A DNA stretch of 47,873 nucleotides from a bacterium (GCA_019912845.1 JAIOHU010000187.1:1-47873); one strand, 5' to 3'. Positions 17,095-25,473 are shown, counted from the stretch's first letter. Notes: a model not told the origin generated them from the sequence alone. Numbers and translations: made by a program.

Positions 17095-17471
17095 GAAATC
17101 TTCTTGTTTCACAATCTGTCCGAGAGTGAATGAATTCAGATATTACGGATACATTGAATTTCTAAAATCAATAATGTTAATAGTTTCCTGGATGCCAGCT
17201 AACACCATGCTGGCATGACGCAGCGTGAAACTGTGCTCTCAGACAGCCTGTTTCAGCGACCCATACTTTTAAGATGTGGAATATGTGCTTTCACTGCAAT
17301 AGTTTAATCTGGTATATCTCCTTTTAGAAAGTATTTGTATTGCTACCGATAATCATGATGGTAATCTACCTTTAAATTTTCAAATGGATTAGATTATGTT
17401 GAGCACTTGATTTTCAAGCGATCTAAAAGCACATTCCATAAGACAATTTTTCAGCAATTCTATGGAGTAAG
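17095..17471. other. Intergenic region before the beta-helix gene
   Basis: Apart from the repeat copy at 17183-17255 I see no gene here. The AT-rich part 17276-17460 probably holds the promoter of the gene at 17472, but no clear -10/-35 pair stands out. Confidence 0.4.
17183..17255 (-). repeat. Dispersed inverted-repeat element, copy 2
   Basis: ATGCCAGC (17192-17199) and GCTGGCAT (17209-17216) form a perfect 8-bp stem. The outer part (CAGACAGCCTGTTTCAG, 17240-17255 region) matches the flank of the other copies. Orientation is opposite to copy 1. Confidence 0.75.
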
Positions 17472-19862
17472 ATGATGACCAAAACCACGATCTGCCTGCT
17501 ATCCATCTCTGTTGTACTACTTTTCACGATCCCGTCAGCTTTCGCTTACACTACACCCGGTACAGGTGTAAGATGGGGTGGAGATGAGCTTGTTGAGTTT
17601 TCTGATGGTGTAGTTACCTGGGACAGGGACAACCGTCGATATGAAGTGAACGAAGAACTGATCATTGCCTCCGGCGATAGTATTTTCATCAGTTCAACCA
17701 TGCACTTCACTCACAATGGGACACCGGATATCCGTGTACAGGGCAGGTTCACTATTTTCACACCAGTGGGACAGGAAGACTCTGTAGCGGTGTTGGGCAA
17801 TGATAACGATGGTCCTGGCGGTATTCGGATTGAAGATGGTGGACGAGCCTATCTGACCGATATTCTCTTGATTGGCGGTGGAGAGAATGGAAACGATGAC
17901 GGTATTCGTGTGCTTTCGGATAGTTATGTCGAAGCGACAGGATGCCGTATCGGGGATTGGAATCATTACGCTATCGGCTTCAGCGGGGCAGAAGGGCTGA
18001 TTGACAATTGTGTAATTCATGATAGCTACCAGTGGGCGGTGAATATTACACTGGGCTCAAATCCGATCATCAGGAACACTACGCTTCTACGAAATAATCT
18101 TCAGAACACAGGTGCAAAAAATCCTATTTCCATCGGAGTTCAGGGAAGCAACAATCCTGTGATCGAAGATTGCCATATCATCGGGCAGCCGAATAACCGT
18201 CACGGCGGTATTTCCGCCTGGACATTCGGCACTCAATGCGAAGTAACAGTTCGTCGAACTCGAATTGAAAACTGCTCCTATGGCATCGTTGCTTCCGGCG
18301 AAGGGATGCAGGTGCTGGTGACAGACTGTGAGTTATCAAATAATACAGCCATGAATGATCCCATGAATTACGGTTCCGGGATTAATGTAAATGGTAGCGC
18401 ACATGTTGACGCGAGCCGTAATGTTATTTCGGGTAACTTCTGGGGTGTTACAACCATTACAAATGGACGTGCTTCGCTTGGTGATGTAGATAACCTGAAT
18501 CCTGATCTTCAGGGGCAGAACCAACTATTTGATAATGGCAACAATGGTGGGGTATACAACCTCTACAATAACACCAATTTCCCCATGCTGGCGCAAAATA
18601 ACTATTGGGGAACAATGGATGAACAGGAAGTTGAGGATGGCATATTTCACAATCCAGATAATCCGCAACTTGGCTTGGTAGATTATTTACCGCTCTGGGA
18701 ACCTGGTAATGGAGAATTTACCCAGACCTATGAGCTGAACGGTAACTATTTCAGCATGATTTCCCTGAATATCATGCCAGAAAACCTTAACGCTCTGGCA
18801 TTGTTTGGTGAGATTCCAAATGTAGTAATTGTCTACGATGTAAATGGTGGATTTGTGATACCGGAACTGGGATTAAATACCATTGGTGAGATTGATGTGA
18901 CACGTGGCTATCTGGTCTTCTGCAATGAAGCGACGATTTTTGAACTTACCGGTCAACCTGTTGATGTGGAAAACACTGTTTATCATATCTCTTCAGGTAG
19001 ATGGGACTGGTTCGGCAACCCATTGCAGCAGCCAGTTGGCAACGAAATCGCCTGGAGCGGTATGGAAGCGGATATTGCGATTGTGATCGATTCGGATGGT
19101 AATTCATGGATTCCCGCGCTTGATATTAACCTCATCGGTGATGTCCTGCCTGGCGAGGGATACAGAATTTACTCCTATGAAGATTTTGATTTTGTCTATC
19201 AAACTGGCGATGTCGTTGCCTCGATCCCGAATGAATCACGGATAAAAAGCCGGGCGAAAATACCAGCATCTTCTCGAGAAACCGGGCTACCGTATACAGT
19301 TGTAATTGCTCTCGATGAGGATTTGCGCTTACGGACTGCTGAAATCGAGCTGTTCGATGGTGAGTTGCTGGTGGGAAACGGATTGGTGGATAATAGTTCG
19401 AAATATTCACCAGTGACTGCCTGGGGTGGGGATATTGAAAACAACCTGCCGGGATTCGTGGATGGAAACAGAATTGAAATACGTCTTCTCGATGATACAG
19501 GAAGATCAATCGAGTTCGAGAATCGATCAACAGGGTTCTATGGGGAGGCACCCTATTCGTTGTTCCACCTGGAATCAGTTCCCCTTCCAGAAAAGTTTGT
19601 TTTGGGAACTGCTTATCCGAATCCCTTTAACCCGAGTGTGACAATTCCATTTACCCTTCCTGAAAAAGGAGAGGTGCAGTTCAAGGTATTCGATCTACTG
19701 GGACGTGAGTTGTATAAAGCTTCCAAGCGTTATACGGCGGGCATTCATGAGTTCCATTTAACTACGTCCGCACTTGGAAACTCCACCGCCAGCGGTGTAT
19801 ATATCTTGCAGGCTGAGTTTAATTCCGAGATGCAAAGAAGGAAAATTACGCTGCTGAAATAG
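17472..19862 (+). CDS. Secreted right-handed beta-helix protein with T9SS-type sorting domain
   Basis: 796 aa. A signal peptide (about 1-26, ending SAFA) precedes residues about 60-400, which carry NosD/pectate-lyase-like parallel beta-helix repeats with patterns such as GIRIEDGGRAYLTD, GLIDNCVIHDS and NPIIRNTTLLRNN. Residues 405-570 form a module with paired 'NYFSMISLNIMP...' and 'WDWFGNPLQQP' motifs. Residues 597-693 repeat the TGLPY...LFDGELLVGNG...VTAWGGD...GF.DGNRI module also found in the protein at 14889. The sorting domain starts at about 710 (AYPNPFNPSVTIPF) and ends KITLLK. The fold suggests binding or modification of polysaccharide, but no catalytic residues are evident. ATG at 17472 follows GGAG. 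The beta-helix has no close internal identity that would indicate recent duplication. Confidence 0.85.
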   Translation: MMTKTTICLLSISVVLLFTIPSAFAYTTPGTGVRWGGDELVEFSDGVVTWDRDNRRYEVNEELIIASGDSIFISSTMHFTHNGTPDIRVQGRFTIFTPVGQEDSVAVLGNDNDGPGGIRIEDGGRAYLTDILLIGGGENGNDDGIRVLSDSYVEATGCRIGDWNHYAIGFSGAEGLIDNCVIHDSYQWAVNITLGSNPIIRNTTLLRNNLQNTGAKNPISIGVQGSNNPVIEDCHIIGQPNNRHGGISAWTFGTQCEVTVRRTRIENCSYGIVASGEGMQVLVTDCELSNNTAMNDPMNYGSGINVNGSAHVDASRNVISGNFWGVTTITNGRASLGDVDNLNPDLQGQNQLFDNGNNGGVYNLYNNTNFPMLAQNNYWGTMDEQEVEDGIFHNPDNPQLGLVDYLPLWEPGNGEFTQTYELNGNYFSMISLNIMPENLNALALFGEIPNVVIVYDVNGGFVIPELGLNTIGEIDVTRGYLVFCNEATIFELTGQPVDVENTVYHISSGRWDWFGNPLQQPVGNEIAWSGMEADIAIVIDSDGNSWIPALDINLIGDVLPGEGYRIYSYEDFDFVYQTGDVVASIPNESRIKSRAKIPASSRETGLPYTVVIALDEDLRLRTAEIELFDGELLVGNGLVDNSSKYSPVTAWGGDIENNLPGFVDGNRIEIRLLDDTGRSIEFENRSTGFYGEAPYSLFHLESVPLPEKFVLGTAYPNPFNPSVTIPFTLPEKGEVQFKVFDLLGRELYKASKRYTAGIHEFHLTTSALGNSTASGVYILQAEFNSEMQRRKITLLK

Positions 19863-19918
19863 AACGACGCTTAGTTTATTATTTTACAGGGATAGAGCTT
19901 GGGGGAGGAGCTGAGGGG

Positions 19919-19948
19919 TTGTGAATTGAAAACCTCATGACCTATATT
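19919..19948 (+). promoter_or_regulatory. Possible promoter of tRNA-His
   Basis: TTGTGA (19919-19924), an 18-base spacer and TATATT (19943-19948), ending 12 bases before the tRNA. Sigma-70-like by eye only; FCB promoters can differ from this consensus. Confidence 0.3.
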
Positions 19949-19960
19949 CCAAACGCTTTT

Positions 19961-20034
19961 GCAACCGTAGCTCAGATGGCTAGAGCGCCTGACTGTGGAT
20001 CAGGAGGTCCCCGGTTCAAGTCCGGGCGGTTGTA
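19961..20034 (+). tRNA. tRNA-His(GUG), non-canonical (no G-1, U72, A73)
   Basis: The cloverleaf is complete: acceptor GCAACCG (19961-19967) with CGGTTGT (20027-20033), D-arm GCTC/GAGC, anticodon stem CCTGA/TCAGG with loop CTGTGGA (anticodon GTG), and T-arm CCCGG-TTCAAGT-CCGGG. Base -1 is T, so the extra G-1 of normal tRNA-His is not encoded. Position 1-72 is G-U, the discriminator is A73 instead of C73, and the D-loop AGATGGCTA places U at 20a. This set corresponds to the Caulobacter-type tRNA-His identity. CCA is not encoded. Its partner HisRS is at 23759. Confidence 0.95.
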
Positions 20035-20045
20035 CAGATATAGAT

Positions 20046-20080
20046 GAGGATTTGGAATGAATTTCCAAGTCCTCTTTTTT
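20046..20080 (+). terminator. Rho-independent terminator after tRNA-His
   Basis: GAGGA (20046-20050) pairs with TCCTC (20070-20074), continued by TTGGAA/TTCCAA inside, followed by TTTTTT (20075-20080), 12 bases after the tRNA. Confidence 0.85.
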
Positions 20081-20108
20081 GTTCATTGTTCAGCTCAACT
20101 GCAATTTC

Positions 20109-21998
20109 TCAAGGTAAATATACCAGCTTTTTCGTTGCCAGATGTTGACCCTCCTTTGTCCAGCGAACCAGATAAACACCACTTGAGTGCGATTCACCCG
20201 GTGTCCAGGTCTGTTCGAATAGTCCAGCATGATGGGTGGTGAGTGACTTACTGGCGACTTCTTGTCCAGTGAGTGAATAAACAGTCCATTCGTAGTTTCC
20301 TGGGTATGCCAGATCGACGCGTAAGGTAACAGTGCCATTAAATGGATTGGGGAATGCTGAACGTAAGCGAAATCCTTTTACTGCTGCTGGTTGGGTATCA
20401 TCTCCAACTGAAGTTTCTCGTCCAGCAACTGTTCCATCCGAATTGATCTTATACAGGTACATCTTATTGCCTCGATCCTCAAACTGGAAGCTGGCGGCAA
20501 AGACAGCTCCACCATCGGTTGTTCGAACTGATGGACCAATGATATTCAGGTTTCCAGATTGTCGTGTGACCACCTGATCAAGTACTTCAACACTTTGCGC
20601 CGACCACTGATTAACAGCTAGTGAATCAAAATGAAATGTACGGATAAATTGATAATGAATAAAATTCTCACCTCTGTTCTGATGCCCCAAATAAACTGTT
20701 GTAAATTCTGTTCCATCTAAACTGGGTATTATTTCGAACTCATGGGCAAGTACGATATCAAGTGAGTCTATTTCAGCTATATATTCTTCATAATATGGTG
20801 AGCCATCAGGTTTAACGCGAAAGCATTTGGCTATATGATCCTGTCTACTCATATACATAGCAATCATACCGCCATCTGCGCACAGTTTCGGCCTGGATGG
20901 TGTGATTCCACCCTGATCAGATTCTATTCCCGATATACCCCATGGTAATCCCAAACCTGCATTAATCTTCTGATATCTACCATACTCTAGGTCCGTAAAG
21001 TATATAGCTCCTTCTACGTTAGGATGGGTTACGATCTGGCGGAATCTCGTCCCGATGGAATCCAGAATTGAAACAGGTTCTTCATTATCCAGCGTGCCAT
21101 CAGCCATTATGTGGTAACAGTTATACCGCGTTATTTCATCTTGATGTGGGTATATAAGATAGACGCCACCTTCACTATCCTCACCTAGAACTGGGTTTGC
21201 TCCCCTGTCTGAAAAATATTCTTCAAAGTACCACTCTCCTTGAATTTTACGTGTTCCATCAGCGTTGATTCCAGCTATCCACATTAAATCCTCATGAATT
21301 ACCTTTTCGTAGTACACCCATAGACCACCATTCCCATCAGGTACGACAGCGGGGAAATTACCACCCCAGGGTGTCCATTGGCTAGCGTGATGTTCATTAA
21401 CAACTGCACCAGTGGGACCAAAAAGATAATATCCCTCCAGGTCAAATGCCTGTGCATAAATACTCCACGGATATTCTTCATTGATGTTCGCAACCACACA
21501 TACTGTGATTCCGCCATCTGGACGTTGTACTGCCCCGAATAAATCCTGTGTACTTGATAATGAATCAGGGAGTGGTCTAAGTCCACCATCAGGAAAATAA
21601 GCGTACCCATCAACATCAAACCTTTGTACTCGAGTCTTGCCGGAAGTACCTGTGGGATCCTCATAAACCATCCAGAAACCACCATCATCTATCGGGAAAA
21701 ACTGACAAATACCACCGGCGTGATAACGGGATACTAACATCCCGCCATCAACCCATTGGGCATGGGAGGGTGATAGAATTGCGAGGGATAGAATCAGGGT
21801 AAAGAGTATGAAAACAAGTGTATATGAGTGAGAATTACTTGATAATTTGAATAGTCGCTCATGCGTAGCGTCATCCCAGCGCAGGCGGGGAACCAGACAA
21901 GAATAATGTTTTGGAGGTGTTTGCTGTTGAAATTGTTTGGTTGAATCAACAACTTGTCTTTTGACAGTAATCCACTTTTTGATGTCGTATCTCTTCAT
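20109..21998 (-). CDS. Secreted protein with T9SS-type sorting domain, propeller-like body
   Basis: Up to 629 aa. Residues from about 85 to 530 are a series of 'DGG...G...' strands (PDGGITVCVV, PDGNGGLWVYYE, EDSEGGVYLIY) resembling a beta-propeller. The sorting domain begins AFPNPFNGTVTLRV and ends KLVYLP. The hydrophobic signal segment (LVFILFTLILSLAILSPSHA) lies at about 57-77, preceded by an unusually long N-terminus from the ATG at 21996-21998. Codons for about residues 33-43 of that extension fall in a copy of the dispersed repeat (21869-21897). No standard start codon exists between the repeat and the signal segment. Either translation starts at 21998 with an over-long n-region, or the repeat insertion damaged the natural start and the gene is impaired. 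Body function unknown. Confidence 0.75.
   Translation of the reverse strand: MKRYDIKKWITVKRQVVDSTKQFQQQTPPKHYSCLVPRLRWDDATHERLFKLSSNSHSYTLVFILFTLILSLAILSPSHAQWVDGGMLVSRYHAGGICQFFPIDDGGFWMVYEDPTGTSGKTRVQRFDVDGYAYFPDGGLRPLPDSLSSTQDLFGAVQRPDGGITVCVVANINEEYPWSIYAQAFDLEGYYLFGPTGAVVNEHHASQWTPWGGNFPAVVPDGNGGLWVYYEKVIHEDLMWIAGINADGTRKIQGEWYFEEYFSDRGANPVLGEDSEGGVYLIYPHQDEITRYNCYHIMADGTLDNEEPVSILDSIGTRFRQIVTHPNVEGAIYFTDLEYGRYQKINAGLGLPWGISGIESDQGGITPSRPKLCADGGMIAMYMSRQDHIAKCFRVKPDGSPYYEEYIAEIDSLDIVLAHEFEIIPSLDGTEFTTVYLGHQNRGENFIHYQFIRTFHFDSLAVNQWSAQSVEVLDQVVTRQSGNLNIIGPSVRTTDGGAVFAASFQFEDRGNKMYLYKINSDGTVAGRETSVGDDTQPAAVKGFRLRSAFPNPFNGTVTLRVDLAYPGNYEWTVYSLTGQEVASKSLTTHHAGLFEQTWTPGESHSSGVYLVRWTKEGQHLATKKLVYLP
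21869..21897 (+). repeat. Divergent repeat copy inside a coding N-terminus
   Basis: CGTCATCCCAGCGCAGGCGG followed by GGAACCAGA is the typical arm order of the dispersed repeat. It lies within the 5' end of the minus-strand gene at 20109-21998, where it is translated. Confidence 0.65.
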
Positions 21999-22150
21999 AT
22001 AAGTGCTTCCATTCAGACCTCACCAGATATAAAATACACACCAATCCGTCACGTATTCAACTGAACTACAGAATTAACATGATGCCAGTTATGATCAATG
22101 ATAACCGCATGATATCACCCTGAAACAGCATGGCTTCGTCATCTATATCG

Positions 22151-22194
22151 TCTGGATTCTCGCATTCACGGGACTGACGAGTTCCGGGACTGCC
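22151..22194 (-). repeat. Divergent copy of the dispersed repeat
   Basis: On the minus strand it reads CTCGTCAGTCCCGTGAATGC, then GAGAATCCAGA, the same arm order as the other copies (CGTCAxxCC ... GxATCCAG). Confidence 0.5.
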
Positions 22195-22243
22195 TTCTCG
22201 TTGGGGGATGAGAAGTGTGAAGCTCGAAGCAATCCTCGAGTCA

Positions 22244-22270
22244 ACCCTCGTTCAAGTCCGGGTGGTGGTA
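22244..22270 (+). pseudogene. Decayed 3' end of tRNA-His
   Basis: The last 25 bases match the 3' end of the tRNA-His at 19961 in 21 positions, including the block TTCAAGTCCGGG. The T-stem and acceptor pairing are broken and there is no 5' half. An imperfect AAGGT/ACCTT hairpin followed by a T/G-rich run just downstream (about 22277-22315) may be the relic of its terminator. Possible old attachment-site scar. Confidence 0.55.
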
Positions 22271-22428
22271 TAACTTAAAGGTACTGGTTTTCCTGAACCT
22301 TTTGGTTTTGGTGTGGTATCTTATGGCATAAATCTTTTTGATTAATCGGGTCTAGAATTTCGATTTATTAATGCTTAATTTAATTCGAATCAGAGGATAC
22401 CCTATAACTTCAAACATAAGTGTAAAAA

Positions 22429-23220
22429 TTGAAAACTCCGGATATTACTTCATGGTCTCCCTCAAAAATCATCATGGTAGAAAAAAGTATTTCTGGTGCA
22501 GGAACCCATCCATTTGAGGTGTTAACAGATACTGGGAGGGGCGTAATCAAAGTTCCTGGAAACCCCCAGGGAACTGATTCATTGATCTCAGAATTTTTAG
22601 GAACAAGTCTTGCAAAGGCAATTGGATTACAAACATTTCCATTTTCTTTATTAAATCTTTCTGCTGGGGCATTCCAATTTTCAAGGGGGAGTGATTCAAA
22701 ACCTGGACATGGTTTTATTTCCAAGTTTGAAAAGGGGATTGTTTGGGATGGTAGCTCAAGAGTATTTGAGAGGCTGATAAATTTTGAGGATATCACAAAA
22801 CTACTTGTTTTGGACACATGGGTTTGTAATTTTGATAGATACAGCTCCGATATAGGAGGAAAAGAACACAGGAACTATGACAATGTGTTCTTTAAGCACC
22901 AATCAAGTGATCGACTGCAATTAATAGCAATGGATTTCTCTTTTGCATTAACGAGAAGTACACTGCTCGATGTACTTGTAGATGATACACACATCTACGG
23001 CAATTTCCCAGAATTTAAGCCATATTTTAATGATTCCGTTTGTTCGATCTGCTTGAAAACCATAAAAAACTTCAGTAGAATAAGTCTGGAAACGATTATC
23101 AATAAAATGCCAGTAGATTGGAACATTGATCAGGGATTAAAAGATAAAGTTGTTGAATTTTTGGAAGAAAGGGCAGCTTTTTTAGCTTCTCGACCGACCG
23201 AAATCTTCAAACCAGAATAG
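22429..23220 (+). CDS. HipA-like kinase family protein
   Basis: 263 aa, without the N-terminal subdomain of classical HipA. It fits the short 'HipA-like kinase' family. Seen: IKVPGNPQGTDSLISEFLGTSLAKAIGL (nucleotide-binding lobe with NPQG), LVLDTWVCNFDRYSSD (catalytic loop; the expected Asp/Asn region is DTWVCNFDR), YDNVFF and LIAMDFSFAL (metal-binding DFS in place of DFG). Classical HipA phosphorylates glutamyl-tRNA synthetase; the target of this short family is not known to me. The start is uncertain: TTG at 22429, or ATG at 22474 with no clear ribosome site. It is followed after 15 bases by a DUF3037 gene, a recurrent partner, so the two probably act together. Confidence 0.75.
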   Translation: MKTPDITSWSPSKIIMVEKSISGAGTHPFEVLTDTGRGVIKVPGNPQGTDSLISEFLGTSLAKAIGLQTFPFSLLNLSAGAFQFSRGSDSKPGHGFISKFEKGIVWDGSSRVFERLINFEDITKLLVLDTWVCNFDRYSSDIGGKEHRNYDNVFFKHQSSDRLQLIAMDFSFALTRSTLLDVLVDDTHIYGNFPEFKPYFNDSVCSICLKTIKNFSRISLETIINKMPVDWNIDQGLKDKVVEFLEERAAFLASRPTEIFKPE

Positions 23221-23235
23221 ATGTAGAAGGCAAAT

Positions 23236-23622
23236 ATGGAAAACGATTGTTTTTACTCGGTACTGCAATTTTGTCCTGATAGAGCCCGTCAGGAATCAGT
23301 AAATGTTGGTGTTGTAATATTGTGTCCAGCACAAAAGTTTTTGGGACTTAAAACTTCTGAATCAGTTGACAGGTTACGGCTATTGTTTTCCCATATAGAC
23401 TTCGATGAAAAGTTTTTCCAGTTACAATTGAACACAATGGAAAACAGGATTCGCAGTATGAGGGATGATGAGAAAACCAAAGCGGATTTTGAGCATTTTA
23501 TTGACTCAAGGGCACAGGATTTGGTATTTACAAAACTGAGAAGATTGTTCACTGAGACTCCAGTTTCGGAAGTAGATAAATTATTTGAAGAATTGGTCTT
23601 GGTACCTGCTAAGCTGCCGTAA
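23236..23622 (+). CDS. DUF3037 family protein
   Basis: 128 aa. The N-terminus FYSVLQFCPDRARQESVNVGVVILCP is the hallmark of DUF3037. The remainder is helical and charged. It starts at ATG 23236 behind AAGG and 15 bases after the HipA-like kinase gene, so the two form an operon with a terminator at 23673. The family's role is undefined. Its constant pairing with HipA-like kinases suggests a regulator, antitoxin-like partner or substrate, which is inference. Confidence 0.8.
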   Translation: MENDCFYSVLQFCPDRARQESVNVGVVILCPAQKFLGLKTSESVDRLRLLFSHIDFDEKFFQLQLNTMENRIRSMRDDEKTKADFEHFIDSRAQDLVFTKLRRLFTETPVSEVDKLFEELVLVPAKLP

Positions 23623-23672
23623 AATTCGCTTACAATTCAAAACTTACAACTACTTTGAGAGATAGAATAAGG

Positions 23673-23704
23673 ACGGGATGGTTTCCATCTCGTTTCTTTG
23701 TTTT
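23673..23704 (+). terminator. Rho-independent terminator after the HipA-like/DUF3037 pair
   Basis: ACGGGATGG (23673-23681) pairs with CCATCTCGT (23685-23693) through one G-U pair, followed by TTCTTTGTTTT. Confidence 0.75.
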
Positions 23705-23758
23705 ATCTTGTACTGGTTTTTACCTTAGTATCTAATCAGAACCAAATGGAGATAACTG

Positions 23759-25285
23759 ATGGCACGCACCAAACCACGTCTTTACCGTGGCTTTCGTGAT
23801 GTATTTGCAGCCGATGTGCTTGCACGTAATCGCATGATCAACACCGTACGTCAGGTGTATGAACGTTATGGGTTTGTTCCGCTGGAGACTCCGGCGATTG
23901 AATATGTCGAGGTGCTGGGGAAATTTCTGCCCGAAAGCACTCAACCGGATGGCGGGATATTTTCACTGCACAATGAGGATGAGGAGTGGATAGCGTTGCG
24001 GTATGATCTGACCGCTCCGTTATCACGTGTGGTTTCCATGTATCCCGAACTGCCACGTCCGTTCAGGCGTTATCAAGTGGGTCCTGTTTATCGTTTCGAA
24101 AAACCAGGTCCGGGAAGGTTCCGTGAATTTTACCAGTTCGATTTTGATTCGGTTGGTGTTCCTCGTGCGGATGCGGATGCAGAAATTTGCTGTGTTATGG
24201 CAGATACCCTCGAAGCGGTTGGCATCCAACGTGGCGACTATATTATCAAAGTGAATGACAGGAAAATCCTGAATGGTATCCTCGAACTTACCGGATATAA
24301 CAATCTGGACAAGATTGTAGAAGGTGATATTCCCATAGGTCCAGCCAAAGGTAAACCATACAGACGGCAGATCACCTCTGATGATATTTTCCGGGCAATT
24401 GATAAACTGGATAAAGTTGGAATCGAAGGGGTTGAATTGCTATTGACAGGTGGTCGTCTCGATGAATCAGGCGATTACACCCCCGGTTGCGAACTTTCCG
24501 ATGATGCTCTGGAGAAAATCCTGGGCTATCTCAACGCCAAAAAGGACAGCAGGAAGGAAGTATGTGATTTACTTGCTGAAACCATTGGCGACAGCGAGAT
24601 TGGCAAAGAAGGTGTTGAGGAGCTTCGTACCATCGACAGTCATCTCACAGCTCTAGGCTATGATGAATCACGCGTAATTTTCGATCCCACGGTTGTTCGT
24701 GGATTAAGCTACTATACTGGACCAGTTTTTGAAGGTGAACTTACCTTTGAAGTGACCGATGAGAGCGGAAATTCCAAAAGTTTCGGCAGCGTGTTTGGCG
24801 GGGGACGTTACGATGACCTGGTGAAACGGTTTACCGGTCAGATGATTCCTGCAACCGGAGCGAGTATTGGAGTGGATCGTCTATTGGCAGCCTTGAAACA
24901 CCTCGGCAGAATCGACACCAAATCTTCAACTGCGCACGTTCTTGTGACTGTGATGGACAAAAATTTCCGTACAGAATATCACAAATTGGCACACAGTTTA
25001 CGTCAGCAGGGGATAAACACCGAAGTTTATATGGCTGGCGGGAATATCGGGAAACAGTTGAAGTATGCTGATAAAGCGAATATTCCCATCGCAATTATTG
25101 CTGGTGATCGAGAATTTGAGGATGGAAAGCTACAGATAAAAGATTTATGGCTGGGACGGGATCTTTCGGAAGAAGTAGAAGACCGTGAAACATGGCGAAC
25201 AGAACGTCCCGCGCAATTTGAAATCAATGCTGATGAATTACTTGAAAATGTGAAGACTATTCTGAATCAATACAAACTTCTGTAG
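23759..25285 (+). CDS. hisS: Histidyl-tRNA synthetase, divergent (alphaproteobacterial-like) type
   Basis: 508 aa, longer than the about 420-aa common bacterial form. Class II motif 1 region YGFVPLETPAIEY, then RYDLTAPLSR. Motif 2 reads RRYQVGPVYRFEKPGPGRFREFYQFDFDSVG, where canonical enzymes have GPMFRxERPQxGRxRQFHQ. The HisA-specific motif is VVRGLSYYTGPVFEGEL rather than RGLDYYxRTVFE. Motif 3 is ATGASIGVDRLLAAL. The C-terminal anticodon-binding domain runs from about 400. From memory, the EKPGPGR and YYTGPVFE forms are those of the divergent HisRS of alphaproteobacteria such as Caulobacter that charge a tRNA-His lacking G-1. This agrees with the tRNA-His at 19961. ATG at 23759 follows GGAGA. 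Confidence 0.95.
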   Translation: MARTKPRLYRGFRDVFAADVLARNRMINTVRQVYERYGFVPLETPAIEYVEVLGKFLPESTQPDGGIFSLHNEDEEWIALRYDLTAPLSRVVSMYPELPRPFRRYQVGPVYRFEKPGPGRFREFYQFDFDSVGVPRADADAEICCVMADTLEAVGIQRGDYIIKVNDRKILNGILELTGYNNLDKIVEGDIPIGPAKGKPYRRQITSDDIFRAIDKLDKVGIEGVELLLTGGRLDESGDYTPGCELSDDALEKILGYLNAKKDSRKEVCDLLAETIGDSEIGKEGVEELRTIDSHLTALGYDESRVIFDPTVVRGLSYYTGPVFEGELTFEVTDESGNSKSFGSVFGGGRYDDLVKRFTGQMIPATGASIGVDRLLAALKHLGRIDTKSSTAHVLVTVMDKNFRTEYHKLAHSLRQQGINTEVYMAGGNIGKQLKYADKANIPIAIIAGDREFEDGKLQIKDLWLGRDLSEEVEDRETWRTERPAQFEINADELLENVKTILNQYKLL

Positions 25286-25378
25286 TGAATAGTATCAAGG
25301 GTAGTTAGGCAATCAGTCTGTCTGAAGAATGGAAAGTTTGCTGTAAGTTGTTTAATCTAACAGCAATAAATTCAATAC

Positions 25379-25473
25379 CCTCCTGGATGCTTTGCCTACG
25401 GCAGGGTTCTACGAATCCAGCTAAAATCATGCTGGAATGACGAGGTAGGAGACCCTGTTCCTAGACAGGCTGA
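25379..25473 (-). repeat. Dispersed inverted-repeat element, copy 3 (with internal insertion)
   Basis: Outer CCTCCTGGAT (25379-25387 region) and inner AATCCAGC...GCTGGAATGACGAGG are present, but about 23 extra bases (GCTTTGCCTACGGCAGGGTT and a few more) separate the two. The flank GTTCCTAGACAGGCTG matches the other long copies. Confidence 0.7.

Larger units (their letters stand above)
21999..22428. other. Gene-free region with repeat and tRNA remnant
   Basis: 430 bases between the secreted-protein gene and the HipA-like gene. It holds a divergent repeat copy (22151-22194) and a decayed tRNA-His 3' end with a weak terminator-like hairpin (22244-22315). No open frame of note. Confidence 0.5.
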
